A DNA stretch of 64,000 nucleotides from Candidatus Poribacteria bacterium (GTDB taxonomy: Bacteria; Poribacteria; WGA-4E; WGA-3G), in the NCBI GenBank assembly GCA_012267415.1, contig JAAXGN010000017.1:90493-154492 (forward strand), read 5' to 3'. The notes below the pieces were generated by a model. The model saw only the letters and a list, made by a program, of their open reading frames with translations, searched no databases and was not told the origin of the DNA. Positions 15,372 to 24,941 of the stretch are shown here, piece by piece; within the stretch, counting starts at the first letter, position 1; each line of letters opens with the position of its first letter. The translations under genes and the position numbers were made by a program.

Positions 15372-18300
15372 TCACTTGATGACTGAGATTTTACCAATCA
15401 GGTTTTCTTTATCCGATTCTAATACATAAATGTATATACCACTACTCACACCATTCAACGACCAGACCTTTCTACATCGCCCTCCAATATGTTGATCATC
15501 CTCTGGGTTCAGAGACGCAATAAGCCCCCCAGAGACATTATAGATCTTGACTTTACTTCTATCTGGAAGTCTATCAAACACAACCTGATTGCCTCGTGCA
15601 GGATTGGGATAAACTTTTATATTCGAGTCGGTTTCTGCTGAATACACCACCAAGATCGTTCTTTTCTCTTCTGACAATTCCACGCCGTTTAGGTCAGAAA
15701 GCTGGAACGTCTCAAGCCGATAAGTATAATCTGGACTGAATACATTCTCAGAAAAGGTTAACACAACTCTCTTAAGTGATCTATCCAAGATTGCTGACTG
15801 AGGTGTAAAACTTTCATAAGAACGGTTATCATTCTCTGGTACGTATCTATGTAAACTATAACGTGAGGTGTATCCTGCAGATTTATCCATAGGTACGTTA
15901 AACTCAACTAAGAGTTGCTGTGGTGCTGAATACTGTGCTGATACCATTTCAGGTTGATGGGTCTGTGTTACAGGTACTGTAGTAGTTGTTTGTGTGCTAT
16001 TGATGGATGTATTTTGGTCAAATGCGGTTAGAACTTTGTTTGCATTAAATAACAGTTCGTTGTTCCCATCTGAATCTATATCAGCGACAATTGGATTGAA
16101 AGTGCTTGTTGCATTTTGATGCCAAATAGGTATGTAGGAGAAACCATCATACTGAATCAGATAGAAATTCGGTGGTACAACGATACACAATTCATTCAAT
16201 CCATCACTGTTAGTATCAGCAATACGGATACCACTTTCACCGTCTTGCAGTTCACGAATCCGTTGATGTAATACTCTCTTGTATGCGTCATTTCCGCTGG
16301 ATGTGTAAGCGGCAAACAACCAGTGTTGGCGTGGGAGATCAATTCCGACAGTCCAAGCTTTTGCACCAATTGCGAATTCGGATATACCGTCACCGTCCAT
16401 ATCTCCTGCAGCAAAGAGCAGGGGTAAACTATCTATCATGACATCAGACCAAGTATGTCTATAGCGATTGTCGCCTCTGTTTTCATAGATAAAGACATGC
16501 CCATCACTGTCTCCAGCGACTATCTCATAGTGTCCGTCACCATCATAGTCTCCAGTTGCAAATTTCGTTCCGATAGAATTCATGCCTTGTGTTGGATTCT
16601 CCAGCTTTGTAATTTCCATAAAGGTGTTATCAGCAACCGATTCGTAGACCGATATTGCGTTTGTTGAATTGTGTCGTGAATAGATCTCAGGTAATCCATC
16701 AGAGTCAAGATCAGAGATGGTGCCACCCCAGTTTTCCTCCGACTCCCAGATTCTTTCGGTGGGATATTCTCCAGTAGTAGGTTGCTCAAGCAAGAAAGTA
16801 ATTGTTTTTGATCCTGTCGAGGAACTGCACAATATCTCATACAAGTTATCTCCATCGGTATCGGCAATGTCCCATATTCTTGAGATGTTTTGATTGATTG
16901 AGGCAACGTTGACGATATCGCCATTTTCTGTGAGCTCAAGTACCTGCGATGATGACATAAGCGGACCTTCAGCTACAACACCGATAAGTTCTCTTCTCCC
17001 ATTGTTGTTTAAATCTAAATTCGTTGCGATTGCGTGATAACCTTGTCTTGCTACTGCTGCGAGTTGTAAATAAATTCGGCTTATCTGATCTTCACGCACT
17101 GTGATCGGGTACAGTCCATTCTCCCTGTTATCAATATGGGTTATACCGGATAGATTATGCAACTTGAGTTGGTATAGATATTCTCCTGTAGGTAATCCTG
17201 TTTCTGATAGATAGACAATATGCTGAAGATTGACAGAGTCAGATCGCGCAATTCTAATCGGTTTATCTATATCTTTTTCACTGAATATCTCAACTATTCC
17301 AGTTGTTAAAACATCTGTATGCCAGATGATTGTCGTATCGTACCTGTCTCGTGATAACCAGACACTTGATTCATGTTTGGATACCACAGGATGAGTATGT
17401 CTGAGTTCAACGACGACCTTGTCTCTAATTGTATGATCGTTTTCATCTTTAACGTTAAGACGGATCGTATAAATACCCTCATCCAAGTCTGAGGTGTTCC
17501 ATTCCTGTAAGAGCGTATTATGCTTGACTTCAGTTTCTACTATGCCTATAGGGTACCAGAGGTCAGGTGTCTCAGAGATACCGTATTCAAGCCAAAAATG
17601 AGAGAAACCATGTCCAGCTGCTGTACCATATACCTCAACTCTTCCTTGATTCACCCCTTCACTACTATGTGAAAAACGTGTTTCAGTGATATGTGCTGTT
17701 AGATTAATCTGTTCAGTCAATACTGCGTAAGCGTCAACTAAACCAGCTCCGACGAGGTCAGTAATAGACAGCTGCCTTGCAGTTTGTACCAACCAATGTC
17801 TAATTTCTGTATTACTACACGATGGATTTGCAGAGATCATCAGTGCCGCTACACCTGATACGTGTGCTGTTGCCATAGAAGTGCCAGAACGAAGCGCGTA
17901 TCCTAATCCAGATGGTGCAATATCCGTGCTTAGAATATCCTCACCAGGTGCAGCGATGTCAATTGATGCCCCAAAGTTTGTATTCCCTAAGTGTAGATTG
18001 TTATCCAGCGATGCGACCGAGATAACACTGTTCAATGCTGCCGGGAAATATGCCCCTGGTTGCACTGCGTTACCTGCTGCAGCGACTATGATACATCCTT
18101 TGCTATAAGCATATTGAACAGCATCCTGAATAATAAAAGCATTGACTGTGTCACCAAGACTAAGATTGATAACATCCGCGCCATTATCAGCTGCATATAC
18201 TATGGCAGCGGCGACATCATCGTTCTGTAAGAATCGCCCTCCACCAGCAAGCCTTATTCCTGCTCTGAGTGGCATAAGTTGACAGTGCCACGCAATACCT

Positions 18301-19076
18301 GCAATTCCGATACCGTTATTCGCTTCTGCTGCGATAATCCCGGATACATGAGTTCCATGTCCATTTTCATCAACGGGGTTATTATCGCGTAATGTGTAAT
18401 CACCTACACCTTGTAGTGTAGGTGCATCGCTAAAATCCCAACCGAATATGTCATCAACATATCCATTTTTATCGTCATCAATCCCGTTGGATGGAATTTC
18501 ATCCTGATTTTGCCATATCTGATTTATGAGCTCAGGATGTTCTCTTGTAATCCCACTGTCTACGACAGCCACAACAACGGAAGGTTTCCCACTTTGGATA
18601 TGCCATGCTTTGGGAAGATTGATCGCCTTTAGATTCCACTGTTCAATATATCGCGGGTCATTTGGGTCTGTCTCATCACAGAACTGATTAAGTCTGTTGA
18701 ATTCAACTTTTTCAACGATAGGATGTTCTGAGCATATTTGGAAAAACTTCTGTATATCTGTTTGACCATCAAACCTAATTAAGTAGTATCGTGAAAGCTG
18801 TGGATGTTGACCCGCGGGTGTATCTGTATTAAAAACTGGCTCTATACTTACGATTCCTGAGGCTGCATTCTGTATTTTCAAGTCTGCAATCGTTCTATGT
18901 GGGTGCAATTGTATTATTAACTCTTGCTGATGTGTGTTTGCAGTGCCGATGATTCTGTTCGTTTGGGAATAGTATTTCTCTGGATATGTATTTTGTTTAG
19001 TGATTTCTGCATAGATATAAGTTTCTATACAGAAGATTAAGATTATATAATAAGCGATAGTGCAAAAGTGTCTCAT
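15372..19076 (-). CDS. Subtilisin-like S8 serine protease with FG-GAP/VCBS repeats and T9SS-type C-terminal tail
   Basis: A 1234-residue secreted protease. It has a signal peptide (about 1-23), an N-terminal prodomain-like region with TIADLKIQN and YYLIRFDG (about 45-130), then the S8 catalytic domain with all residues present: Asp173 (VVDSGI), His243 (GHGTHVSG), Asn336 (AAAGN) and Ser400 (GTSMATAHVSG). The middle (about 650-1010) contains FG-GAP/VCBS-like repeats with calcium-type loops such as DLDSDGLPEI, DYDGDGHYEI, DMDGDGISEF and DIDSDGNNEL. The C-terminal 80 residues (IKVYPNPARG...VKIYNVSGG...SGIYIYVLESD) match a type A sorting domain of the type IX secretion system. Cell-surface or secreted proteolysis is inferred. 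It is monocistronic. Confidence 0.92.
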   Translation of the reverse strand: MRHFCTIAYYIILIFCIETYIYAEITKQNTYPEKYYSQTNRIIGTANTHQQELIIQLHPHRTIADLKIQNAASGIVSIEPVFNTDTPAGQHPQLSRYYLIRFDGQTDIQKFFQICSEHPIVEKVEFNRLNQFCDETDPNDPRYIEQWNLKAINLPKAWHIQSGKPSVVVAVVDSGITREHPELINQIWQNQDEIPSNGIDDDKNGYVDDIFGWDFSDAPTLQGVGDYTLRDNNPVDENGHGTHVSGIIAAEANNGIGIAGIAWHCQLMPLRAGIRLAGGGRFLQNDDVAAAIVYAADNGADVINLSLGDTVNAFIIQDAVQYAYSKGCIIVAAAGNAVQPGAYFPAALNSVISVASLDNNLHLGNTNFGASIDIAAPGEDILSTDIAPSGLGYALRSGTSMATAHVSGVAALMISANPSCSNTEIRHWLVQTARQLSITDLVGAGLVDAYAVLTEQINLTAHITETRFSHSSEGVNQGRVEVYGTAAGHGFSHFWLEYGISETPDLWYPIGIVETEVKHNTLLQEWNTSDLDEGIYTIRLNVKDENDHTIRDKVVVELRHTHPVVSKHESSVWLSRDRYDTTIIWHTDVLTTGIVEIFSEKDIDKPIRIARSDSVNLQHIVYLSETGLPTGEYLYQLKLHNLSGITHIDNRENGLYPITVREDQISRIYLQLAAVARQGYHAIATNLDLNNNGRRELIGVVAEGPLMSSSQVLELTENGDIVNVASINQNISRIWDIADTDGDNLYEILCSSSTGSKTITFLLEQPTTGEYPTERIWESEENWGGTISDLDSDGLPEIYSRHNSTNAISVYESVADNTFMEITKLENPTQGMNSIGTKFATGDYDGDGHYEIVAGDSDGHVFIYENRGDNRYRHTWSDVMIDSLPLLFAAGDMDGDGISEFAIGAKAWTVGIDLPRQHWLFAAYTSSGNDAYKRVLHQRIRELQDGESGIRIADTNSDGLNELCIVVPPNFYLIQYDGFSYIPIWHQNATSTFNPIVADIDSDGNNELLFNANKVLTAFDQNTSINSTQTTTTVPVTQTHQPEMVSAQYSAPQQLLVEFNVPMDKSAGYTSRYSLHRYVPENDNRSYESFTPQSAILDRSLKRVVLTFSENVFSPDYTYRLETFQLSDLNGVELSEEKRTILVVYSAETDSNIKVYPNPARGNQVVFDRLPDRSKVKIYNVSGGLIASLNPEDDQHIGGRCRKVWSLNGVSSGIYIYVLESDKENLIGKISVIK

Positions 19077-19684
19077 TCAGATTTCATGCCTTTAGAATAG
19101 GTGTGTAAAGTTTTTGTTCCTGGATTCCCTCTGGCGTGTAAAATTTTGTTTCCTTATGTGTCAATCTATAAGGATTTATTTGCTATGAAAATGTCTTTAG
19201 TCCCGTAGGGACGATATGTTTGTAGAAAAACGTGTGGTTATCTCTCTTTAGTCCCGTAGGGACGATATGTTTATGTTATTGCCTTATTTTGCACATATCG
19301 TCCCTACGGGACTAAGAACGGGTGTTTAATCATGATCTATAAACATATCGTCCCTACGGGACTGAGGACACTATTAGATCGGATTTATCTTCTTAAATTG
19401 ACGATTATGGAGACAAAATATTTGCACGCCCCTTTAGAATTGCAATTTCATTTTTTATCTGCTATAGTATAAGCAGGTTTGAATACTAAATATGCAGGTT
19501 TCCGTTGATGACGGGCGGGGAGACCCCGCCCCTACGGGTTCGGTGCCTTCGGGATTATCGGAAAATTGATAATTCATTATTTAATATTGCTTAAACTGAT
19601 CGATTTTCAGCACAACCTCAGTTAATTGTATCGGTTTTATGTCAGAAAAGCAAAACAATATCTATATTGATAGGAGTGAGTTAC
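19077..19684. repeat. Repeat-filled gap: GTCCCGTAGGGAC block and TTAAGCAA element
   Basis: At 19195-19370, TTTAGTCCCGTAGGGACGAT occurs twice direct and then twice inverted (ATCGTCCCTACGGGACT), forming a large compound palindrome. At 19471-19595 lies a 125-bp element with ends AAGCAGGTTTGAATACTAAA and ATTTAATATTGCTTAAAC and a GC-rich internal hairpin (CGGGCGGGGAGACCCCGCCC). Both types recur in inverse orientation downstream (21324-21451 and 22750-22980). A degenerate GTGTAAAGTTTTTG end is at 19105. No gene was seen. Confidence 0.8.
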
Positions 19685-21322
19685 ATGAAAGCTTCAGAGC
19701 TTGCCGTAAAGTGTTTAGAAAATGAAGATGTTGCGTACATCTTTGGTATACCGGGTGAGGAAAACATGGATCTGATGGATGCATTGCTGGAATCCAAGAT
19801 TCAGTTTATTCAGACCCGGGATGAACGTGGTGCTGCTTTTATGGCAGATGTATATGGTCGTCTGACAGGTAAGGCAGGTGTGTGCCTTGCTACACTTGGT
19901 CCGGGGGCGATGAACCTTGTTACGGGAGTTGCCGATGCAAATATGGATAGAGCACCACTCGTTGCAATTACAGGACAAGCAAGTTTAGATAGGATGCATA
20001 AAGAATCCCATCAATATATGGATGCCGTATCCGTTTTTAAGCCGATGACAAAATGGAACACACTGATACATCTCCCAGAAATCATACCTGAGTCTTTTAG
20101 TAAAGCCTTTAAGATAGCAGTTGCTGAGAAACCCGGTGCAACACATATAGACTTTCCAGAAGATCTTGCAAAGATGGACGTTGATGCTGAACCGATACGG
20201 CATGATTTTCCAAGTGAAACAGAACCGGTTATAAAGTGTTTACAACGTGCTGCACAGTTGATAAACGATGCGAAACAACCTATAATCCTTGCAGGAAATG
20301 GTGTCGTTAGACAGAATGCTTCTCGTATTCTGACCCAATTTGCTGAAATGACGAACATACCCGTTGCTCACACCTTTATGGGTAAAGGCAGTATCCCGTG
20401 GACACATAGACTATCACTGCTTAGCGTTGGATTACAGGCACATGACTATGTTTCTTGCGGTTTTGACAGGGCAGACCTTGTCATTGCAGTCGGTTATGAC
20501 ATAGTGGAGTATCATCCAACACTGTGGAACCCCAATCGGGACAAAAAGTTGATACATATTGACACTGAACCCAGTGAGAGTGATGCTGCCTATGTTACGG
20601 ATGTAGAAATGGTTGGAAACATAAGGCAAAGTCTTAGACACTTGATGGCTGAAGAGATTTATCCTAAAGATGCTGATTACGCATCAAACACCTTACGCAA
20701 GATCATACTTGATCAACTTTCTGAACATCGAGACGATTCAGATTTCCCAATGAAACCGCAAAAGATACTCAGCGATATCCGGTCTGTGTTAGATGAGGAT
20801 GATATTCTGATCTCAGATGTAGGTGCACACAAAATGTGGATCGCACGGATGTATCCATGCTACAAACCGAATACGTGTATAATATCAAATGGGTTTGCGG
20901 CTATGGGGATAGCCGTGCCAGGGGGTCTCGTGGCGAAGTTAACCTATCCTGAACGGAAGTGTCTTGCTGTGTGTGGAGATGGTGGTTTTCTTATGAATTC
21001 ACAAGAACTTGAAACGGCTGTTCGGGTGGGTGTTCCATTTGTGACACTTATCTTTAACGACGAGGCTTACGGACTGATTGAATGGAAACAGATGAATGAC
21101 TTCGGAAGGCCTGCACATATCGATTTCACAAATCCTGATTTTGTAAAATATGCCGAAGCATTCGGAGCAAAAGGCTACCGTGTTGAAGGAAGCGATGAGC
21201 TCGTACCCATTTTAAATGAGGCATTTCGTCAGGAAGTGCCATCCGTAATAGACTGTCCTGTCAATTATGCGGAAAACCTACGTTTGACTGAACAACTGGG
21301 TCAATTAACATGTCCAATTTAG
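19685..21322 (+). CDS. Thiamine diphosphate-dependent enzyme, acetolactate synthase large-subunit type
   Basis: A 545-residue ThDP enzyme (IlvB/AlsS superfamily) that would condense or decarboxylate 2-oxo acids such as pyruvate. The Pyr domain holds the catalytic Glu47 (TRDERGAA) after GIPGEE. The central domain is about 190-325. The PP domain has the ThDP/Mg motif GDGGFLMNSQELETAVRVGV ending NDEAYGLIEW. The start at 19685 is preceded by TAGGAGTGAG; an in-frame TTG at 19667 precedes this site and is unlikely. There is no IlvN regulatory subunit nearby, so a catabolic acetolactate synthase or another ThDP role is possible. It is flanked by inverted repeat elements. A second ThDP enzyme lies at 47503. 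Confidence 0.85.
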   Translation: MKASELAVKCLENEDVAYIFGIPGEENMDLMDALLESKIQFIQTRDERGAAFMADVYGRLTGKAGVCLATLGPGAMNLVTGVADANMDRAPLVAITGQASLDRMHKESHQYMDAVSVFKPMTKWNTLIHLPEIIPESFSKAFKIAVAEKPGATHIDFPEDLAKMDVDAEPIRHDFPSETEPVIKCLQRAAQLINDAKQPIILAGNGVVRQNASRILTQFAEMTNIPVAHTFMGKGSIPWTHRLSLLSVGLQAHDYVSCGFDRADLVIAVGYDIVEYHPTLWNPNRDKKLIHIDTEPSESDAAYVTDVEMVGNIRQSLRHLMAEEIYPKDADYASNTLRKIILDQLSEHRDDSDFPMKPQKILSDIRSVLDEDDILISDVGAHKMWIARMYPCYKPNTCIISNGFAAMGIAVPGGLVAKLTYPERKCLAVCGDGGFLMNSQELETAVRVGVPFVTLIFNDEAYGLIEWKQMNDFGRPAHIDFTNPDFVKYAEAFGAKGYRVEGSDELVPILNEAFRQEVPSVIDCPVNYAENLRLTEQLGQLTCPI

Positions 21323-21323
21323 G

Positions 21324-21451
21324 TTAAGCAAGATTAAATAATGAATCATCAATTTTCCGATTTTACTGCAGGCTCTGAACCCGTAGGGGCGGGGTCTCCC
21401 CGCCCGTCTTCAACGTGCAACCTGCATATTTAATATTCAAACGGGCTTAAA
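21324..21451. repeat. TTAAGCAA element, inverted relative to 19471-19595
   Basis: A 128-bp element beginning TTAAGCAAGATTAAATAATG and ending ATTTAATATTCAAACGGGCTTAA, with the internal GGGGCGGGGTCTCCCCGCCC hairpin. It begins within a few bases of the stop codon of the ThDP enzyme gene and may act as its transcription terminator. Confidence 0.8.
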
Positions 21452-21486
21452 GAGGATTGTGAATAAAAAAGGAGGAAAGATAGAAT

Positions 21487-22527
21487 ATGGCAATATCAAC
21501 AATAGAATGGGATGAGGATAGAATCAAACTGATAGATCAAACTTTACTACCAAACGAATTCAAGCAGATTTACTGTGACGACCTGGAATCAATATGGGAA
21601 GCGATCAAGTCGCTACGAGTTCGTGGTGCACCTGCAATTGGTATCGCGGGTGCTTTAGGAGCAGTGCTTGGAATATGGAATTCAGATGCCGAAACATATC
21701 AAGAATTTGCCAAAGAGTTGAAATCTGCCACGGATTATCTTGCTACATCCCGTCCGACTGCGGTAAATCTCTTTTGGGCATTAGACAGAATAACGAAGAC
21801 TGCAGAGGAGAATAGTCATCTCTCTATTCCAGAACTCAAAGAGAAATTGCTTTCAGAAGCAGAGGAGATCATTGAGGAGGATAAAGCCATGTGTCGTGCA
21901 ATTGGACAACACGGTATGGCACTGCTCAATGAAAACGATACGATTCTGACACACTGTAATGCGGGCGGATTGGCAACTTCTGACTACGGGACAGCACTTG
22001 CTGTTATGTTTAGTGCCCATGATGCAGGTAAGAATATAAAGGTCTTCGCGGATGAGACACGCCCCTTGTTACAAGGTGCACGACTGACGACATGGGAACT
22101 CATGCAAGCAGGAATAGACGTTACACTCATCTGTGACAATATGGCTGCACAGGTCATGAAAGAAGGTAAAATACAGTGTGTTATTGTCGGTGCGGATCGT
22201 ATTGCAGCAAATGGAGACACTGCAAATAAAATCGGGACATATAACGTTGCCATTCTTGCTCAAGCACATGACATTCCGTTTTATGTTGCTGCACCGACAT
22301 CTACGTTGGATTTCGCTCTTGAAACGGGTGCAGAAATACCAATTGAACAACGTTCCCCAGAAGAGGTAACAGAGGGGTTTGGAAAGGCAACTGCACCTGA
22401 AGGTGTAAAGGTCTACAGTCCCGCATTTGATGTTACGCCAGCATCCTTAGTGTCAGCAATAATCACAGAAAAAGGGATAGCCCGGGCACCCTTTACTGAA
22501 AGTTTGAAGATTTTACGTGATTCTTAG
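21487..22527 (+). CDS. mtnA: S-methyl-5-thioribose-1-phosphate isomerase
   Basis: A 346-residue methionine salvage enzyme converting methylthioribose-1-phosphate to methylthioribulose-1-phosphate; it belongs to the eIF2B-like fold. Recognisable motifs are SLRVRGAPAIGIAGA (about 36-50), LTHCNAGGLATSDYGTALAV with the catalytic Cys (about 158), ADETRPLLQGARLTTWEL, and GADRIAANGDTANKIGTY with the catalytic Asp (about 236). Length is typical. AAAGGAGG lies 12 nt before the ATG. No other mtn gene is in the window, so the rest of the pathway must be elsewhere. Alternative members of the fold (ribose-1,5-bisphosphate isomerase) are less likely given these motifs. Confidence 0.95.
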   Translation: MAISTIEWDEDRIKLIDQTLLPNEFKQIYCDDLESIWEAIKSLRVRGAPAIGIAGALGAVLGIWNSDAETYQEFAKELKSATDYLATSRPTAVNLFWALDRITKTAEENSHLSIPELKEKLLSEAEEIIEEDKAMCRAIGQHGMALLNENDTILTHCNAGGLATSDYGTALAVMFSAHDAGKNIKVFADETRPLLQGARLTTWELMQAGIDVTLICDNMAAQVMKEGKIQCVIVGADRIAANGDTANKIGTYNVAILAQAHDIPFYVAAPTSTLDFALETGAEIPIEQRSPEEVTEGFGKATAPEGVKVYSPAFDVTPASLVSAIITEKGIARAPFTESLKILRDS

Positions 22528-22570
22528 TCTTATTTTGTAGGTCGGGTAGAGCATAGCGAAACCCGACAGG

Positions 22571-23052
22571 CCGGTAGGTGCGATATCCTTATCGCACCGG
22601 AACTTAATCGAAAATCTTCAATGAAACAGGTTTACCATATTCTGTTTCGTCCAAGGTTGCCGCGTAGAATCCAGTGCGATTAGGAAATCGCACCTACCGG
22701 GTCGGACACATGGGTATAATTCCTCTTAAGCTAACTTAGTATTCGTGTCTCTTTAGTCCCGTAGGGACGATATGTTTATAGAAAAACGTGTGGTTACCTC
22801 TCTTTAGTCCCGTATGAAGATTAAGTTATTAATTGGGTAATACGCGGGCGGGGAAACCCCGCCCCTACGAAGCCCTACTCCTACGATGAGTTATTGCCTA
22901 TTGTTACACATATCGTCCCTACGGGACTAAGAACCGGTGTTCAATCATGATCTATAAACATATCGTCCCTACGGGACTGAAGACACAAACACAAGACAGT
23001 TATGAACTAAATTGACGCTAATGGTGCGATTTCCGTATCGCACCTACCGACC
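22571..23052. repeat. Repeat-filled gap: GGTAGGTGCGATA palindromes and GTCCCGTAGGGAC block
   Basis: 22571-22700 is a palindrome with arms CCGGTAGGTGCGATATCC... and ...GGAAATCGCACCTACCGG. 22750-22980 repeats the GTCCCGTAGGGACGATATG compound palindrome of 19195-19370. Its second unit is interrupted after TTTAGTCCCGT (22813) by an ATGAAGATTAA element whose right end is deleted (about 22814-22889). A single GGTGCGATTTCCGTATCGCACC hairpin lies at 23022-23045. No gene was seen in 22528-23075. Confidence 0.8.
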
Positions 23053-23075
23053 TGGTGAATCTGTTCCTGACACGG

Positions 23076-24365
23076 TTAGGCAACTTTAGCAATATTTTCA
23101 CGTGTACCCTGAATATCAAAGCATTCATATTGGTTTGTATTCATAAACCGGGTAGCAAATTCCATTGCTTGTTTCTCAGTTAGGTATCCTTCATCTATTT
23201 CAGCTTCAAGTGCGCGTTGGATTTCTCTTCTTGCTTGTATTGCGTAAGCCATTGCACTTGTAGGCCAACCTGTATCTCCACCGAATGCAAACAACTTGTT
23301 TGACGGCACAGCATGGATACAACGTCTAAGAAAGTCACGTGAACTATAGGGGTCAATGCTCCATGCCCAGCAGAAATCTACATATATGTTACGATAATGT
23401 TTTGCAAGCGCAACTAATTCGTCGTTATATGGATATGCAATATGCATTAAGACGAACTTCGCATCCAGATACCGTGAAAACAGGGCACACATATTTCCTG
23501 CGGGAATACGACTGACAGGCATTCGGTTGTTTCCTGCATAGTAACTGGTATGGATTTTGAATGGAAGGTTATGTTCGATCGTCTGTTCAACGCCGCGTGC
23601 CCAGCACCAATCACCAAGACAAAGACGCGTATTTACATCTATCTCTTCTGAAGGTTTTGTCAACACTTTATCCAATGCATTAGATGCTTCAGCATCTGTG
23701 CGTTCTGTCCAAGTAAGTGTTCGGTTATATGCATGTTGCGATTTTACTGCAATTGCACAGGGGGCATGTTTAGCGAAAATTGATTCTATACTACTTCTTA
23801 ATGTAGCAAGGTCTTTTACCGCAATACCTGTTTCAGCATTTATGGCTTTTGTATCAATGTGTCCATTACAGAAATTTGCCCAAGAAAGGTCGTATAAGAA
23901 GAACTCTGGACCGGACATGTCCGGAGCACAGTCCCAACTGAAGTCATCGGTCTGAATGTGATCAAGATTAGCCATATCCCGCAGTATTTCAAGACGTTTT
24001 CCTTTAGAACGAATGTCCTTCACCTTATCTTGTGCATCTGCTATCCCTTGACCTGTCAATTCATCAAGTTCATAGATGTTTTCTGCGACGATGCGAACTG
24101 CTTCACCATATCCTGTAAATTGTGTTGCCTCCCATGCATCTCGTATCGCTTCAAACCTTTGTTTGATGTCCTTACTGGGATCCATTAGATCGTGCAATGC
24201 TTGAGGTGTTGCCCCTGCTGTAACCAGGTCTGCAGGAACATAGTTGCCGAATAGGTCCTGAAGAATATCTGGACCGTTATCGACCCAGTCATTTTCTCTA
24301 CGCATGTGTTCGTGTGTATCCACTAAACATAAGGATTGTATATGATTATTTAGATCTGTAGCCAT
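23076..24365 (-). CDS. Amidohydrolase superfamily protein
   Basis: A 429-residue metal-dependent hydrolase of the amidohydrolase-2 type. The N-terminal metal motif is VDTHEHMRRE (His-x-His, near residue 15). Later conserved-looking blocks are FKIHTSYYAGNNR (about 265), FVLMHIAYPYNDELV (about 300), YVDFCWAW (about 325) and AFGGDTGWPT with the late Asp (about 355), consistent with a TIM barrel. The start at 24365 is chosen because AAAAAGGAGATACC precedes it on the minus strand; a longer frame begins 69 bp upstream without such a site. Distant similarity to uronate isomerase-like proteins is possible. The substrate is unknown. Confidence 0.8.
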   Translation of the reverse strand: MATDLNNHIQSLCLVDTHEHMRRENDWVDNGPDILQDLFGNYVPADLVTAGATPQALHDLMDPSKDIKQRFEAIRDAWEATQFTGYGEAVRIVAENIYELDELTGQGIADAQDKVKDIRSKGKRLEILRDMANLDHIQTDDFSWDCAPDMSGPEFFLYDLSWANFCNGHIDTKAINAETGIAVKDLATLRSSIESIFAKHAPCAIAVKSQHAYNRTLTWTERTDAEASNALDKVLTKPSEEIDVNTRLCLGDWCWARGVEQTIEHNLPFKIHTSYYAGNNRMPVSRIPAGNMCALFSRYLDAKFVLMHIAYPYNDELVALAKHYRNIYVDFCWAWSIDPYSSRDFLRRCIHAVPSNKLFAFGGDTGWPTSAMAYAIQARREIQRALEAEIDEGYLTEKQAMEFATRFMNTNQYECFDIQGTRENIAKVA

Positions 24366-24487
24366 CGGTATCTCCTTTTTTCTTTCAAAACCGAAAATAT
24401 GGATTATAATAAGAGAATTGTGATTGACAGTCAAGTTTTAATTTTTTATGCTACTGAATTTAATATGTCCACCCAGATTTCACGAAT

Positions 24488-24816
24488 GTGTAAAGTTCTT
24501 GTAGAAACACATGAGTAAGAAGAGGAGTTAGGTTTCTGTAAAATGTCAAGCCCCAGAGGGGCGAAAGGTGTGTAGAAAACGTTGATATTACCATAGTAAG
24601 CCCCAGCGGGGCGAAAAGTATATCATGCTACGAAAATTAATAACACACGTTCTATATACTTTCGCACCGCTGGTGCTTGGTCTTTTGTTGTTCACACGTT
24701 CTATATACCTTTCGCACCGCTGGTGCTTGGACTTTTATTGTTCACACATTCTTATCTTGGTAATCTTGAAATCCTGTAAATCCTGGTTCAGACAAGTAAC
24801 CAAAACTTTACACACT
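24488..24816. repeat. 329-bp repeat element with GTGTAAAGTT ends (copy 1)
   Basis: Ends are GTGTAAAGTTCTTGTAGAAA and GTAACCAAAACTTTACACAC. Inside are four hairpin units, two of AAGCCCCAGAGGGGCGAAAG type and two inverted GCACCGCTGGTGCTTGG units. A homologous copy of similar size lies in the opposite orientation at 41573-41889. It has no real coding capacity. It sits in the gap before the PhyH gene; 24817-24941 shows only the ribosome binding site AGGAG. Confidence 0.8.
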
Positions 24817-24941
24817 CTCAACTTCAATATTGTTGACTCTAACCGCTAATCTGTGTATAATTACTAAGTATCAAGTAGGGAGTTTTAGGATTGAGGAACC
24901 CAATGATATTTATGGAATATGTCTGAATAGGAGTTAAAAGA

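Noticed and set aside
19195..22980. Repeated GTCCCGTAGGGACGATATG units as a CRISPR array
   Set aside because: The copies are few, irregularly spaced, alternate in orientation and pair as palindromes; there are no uniform spacers and no cas genes.
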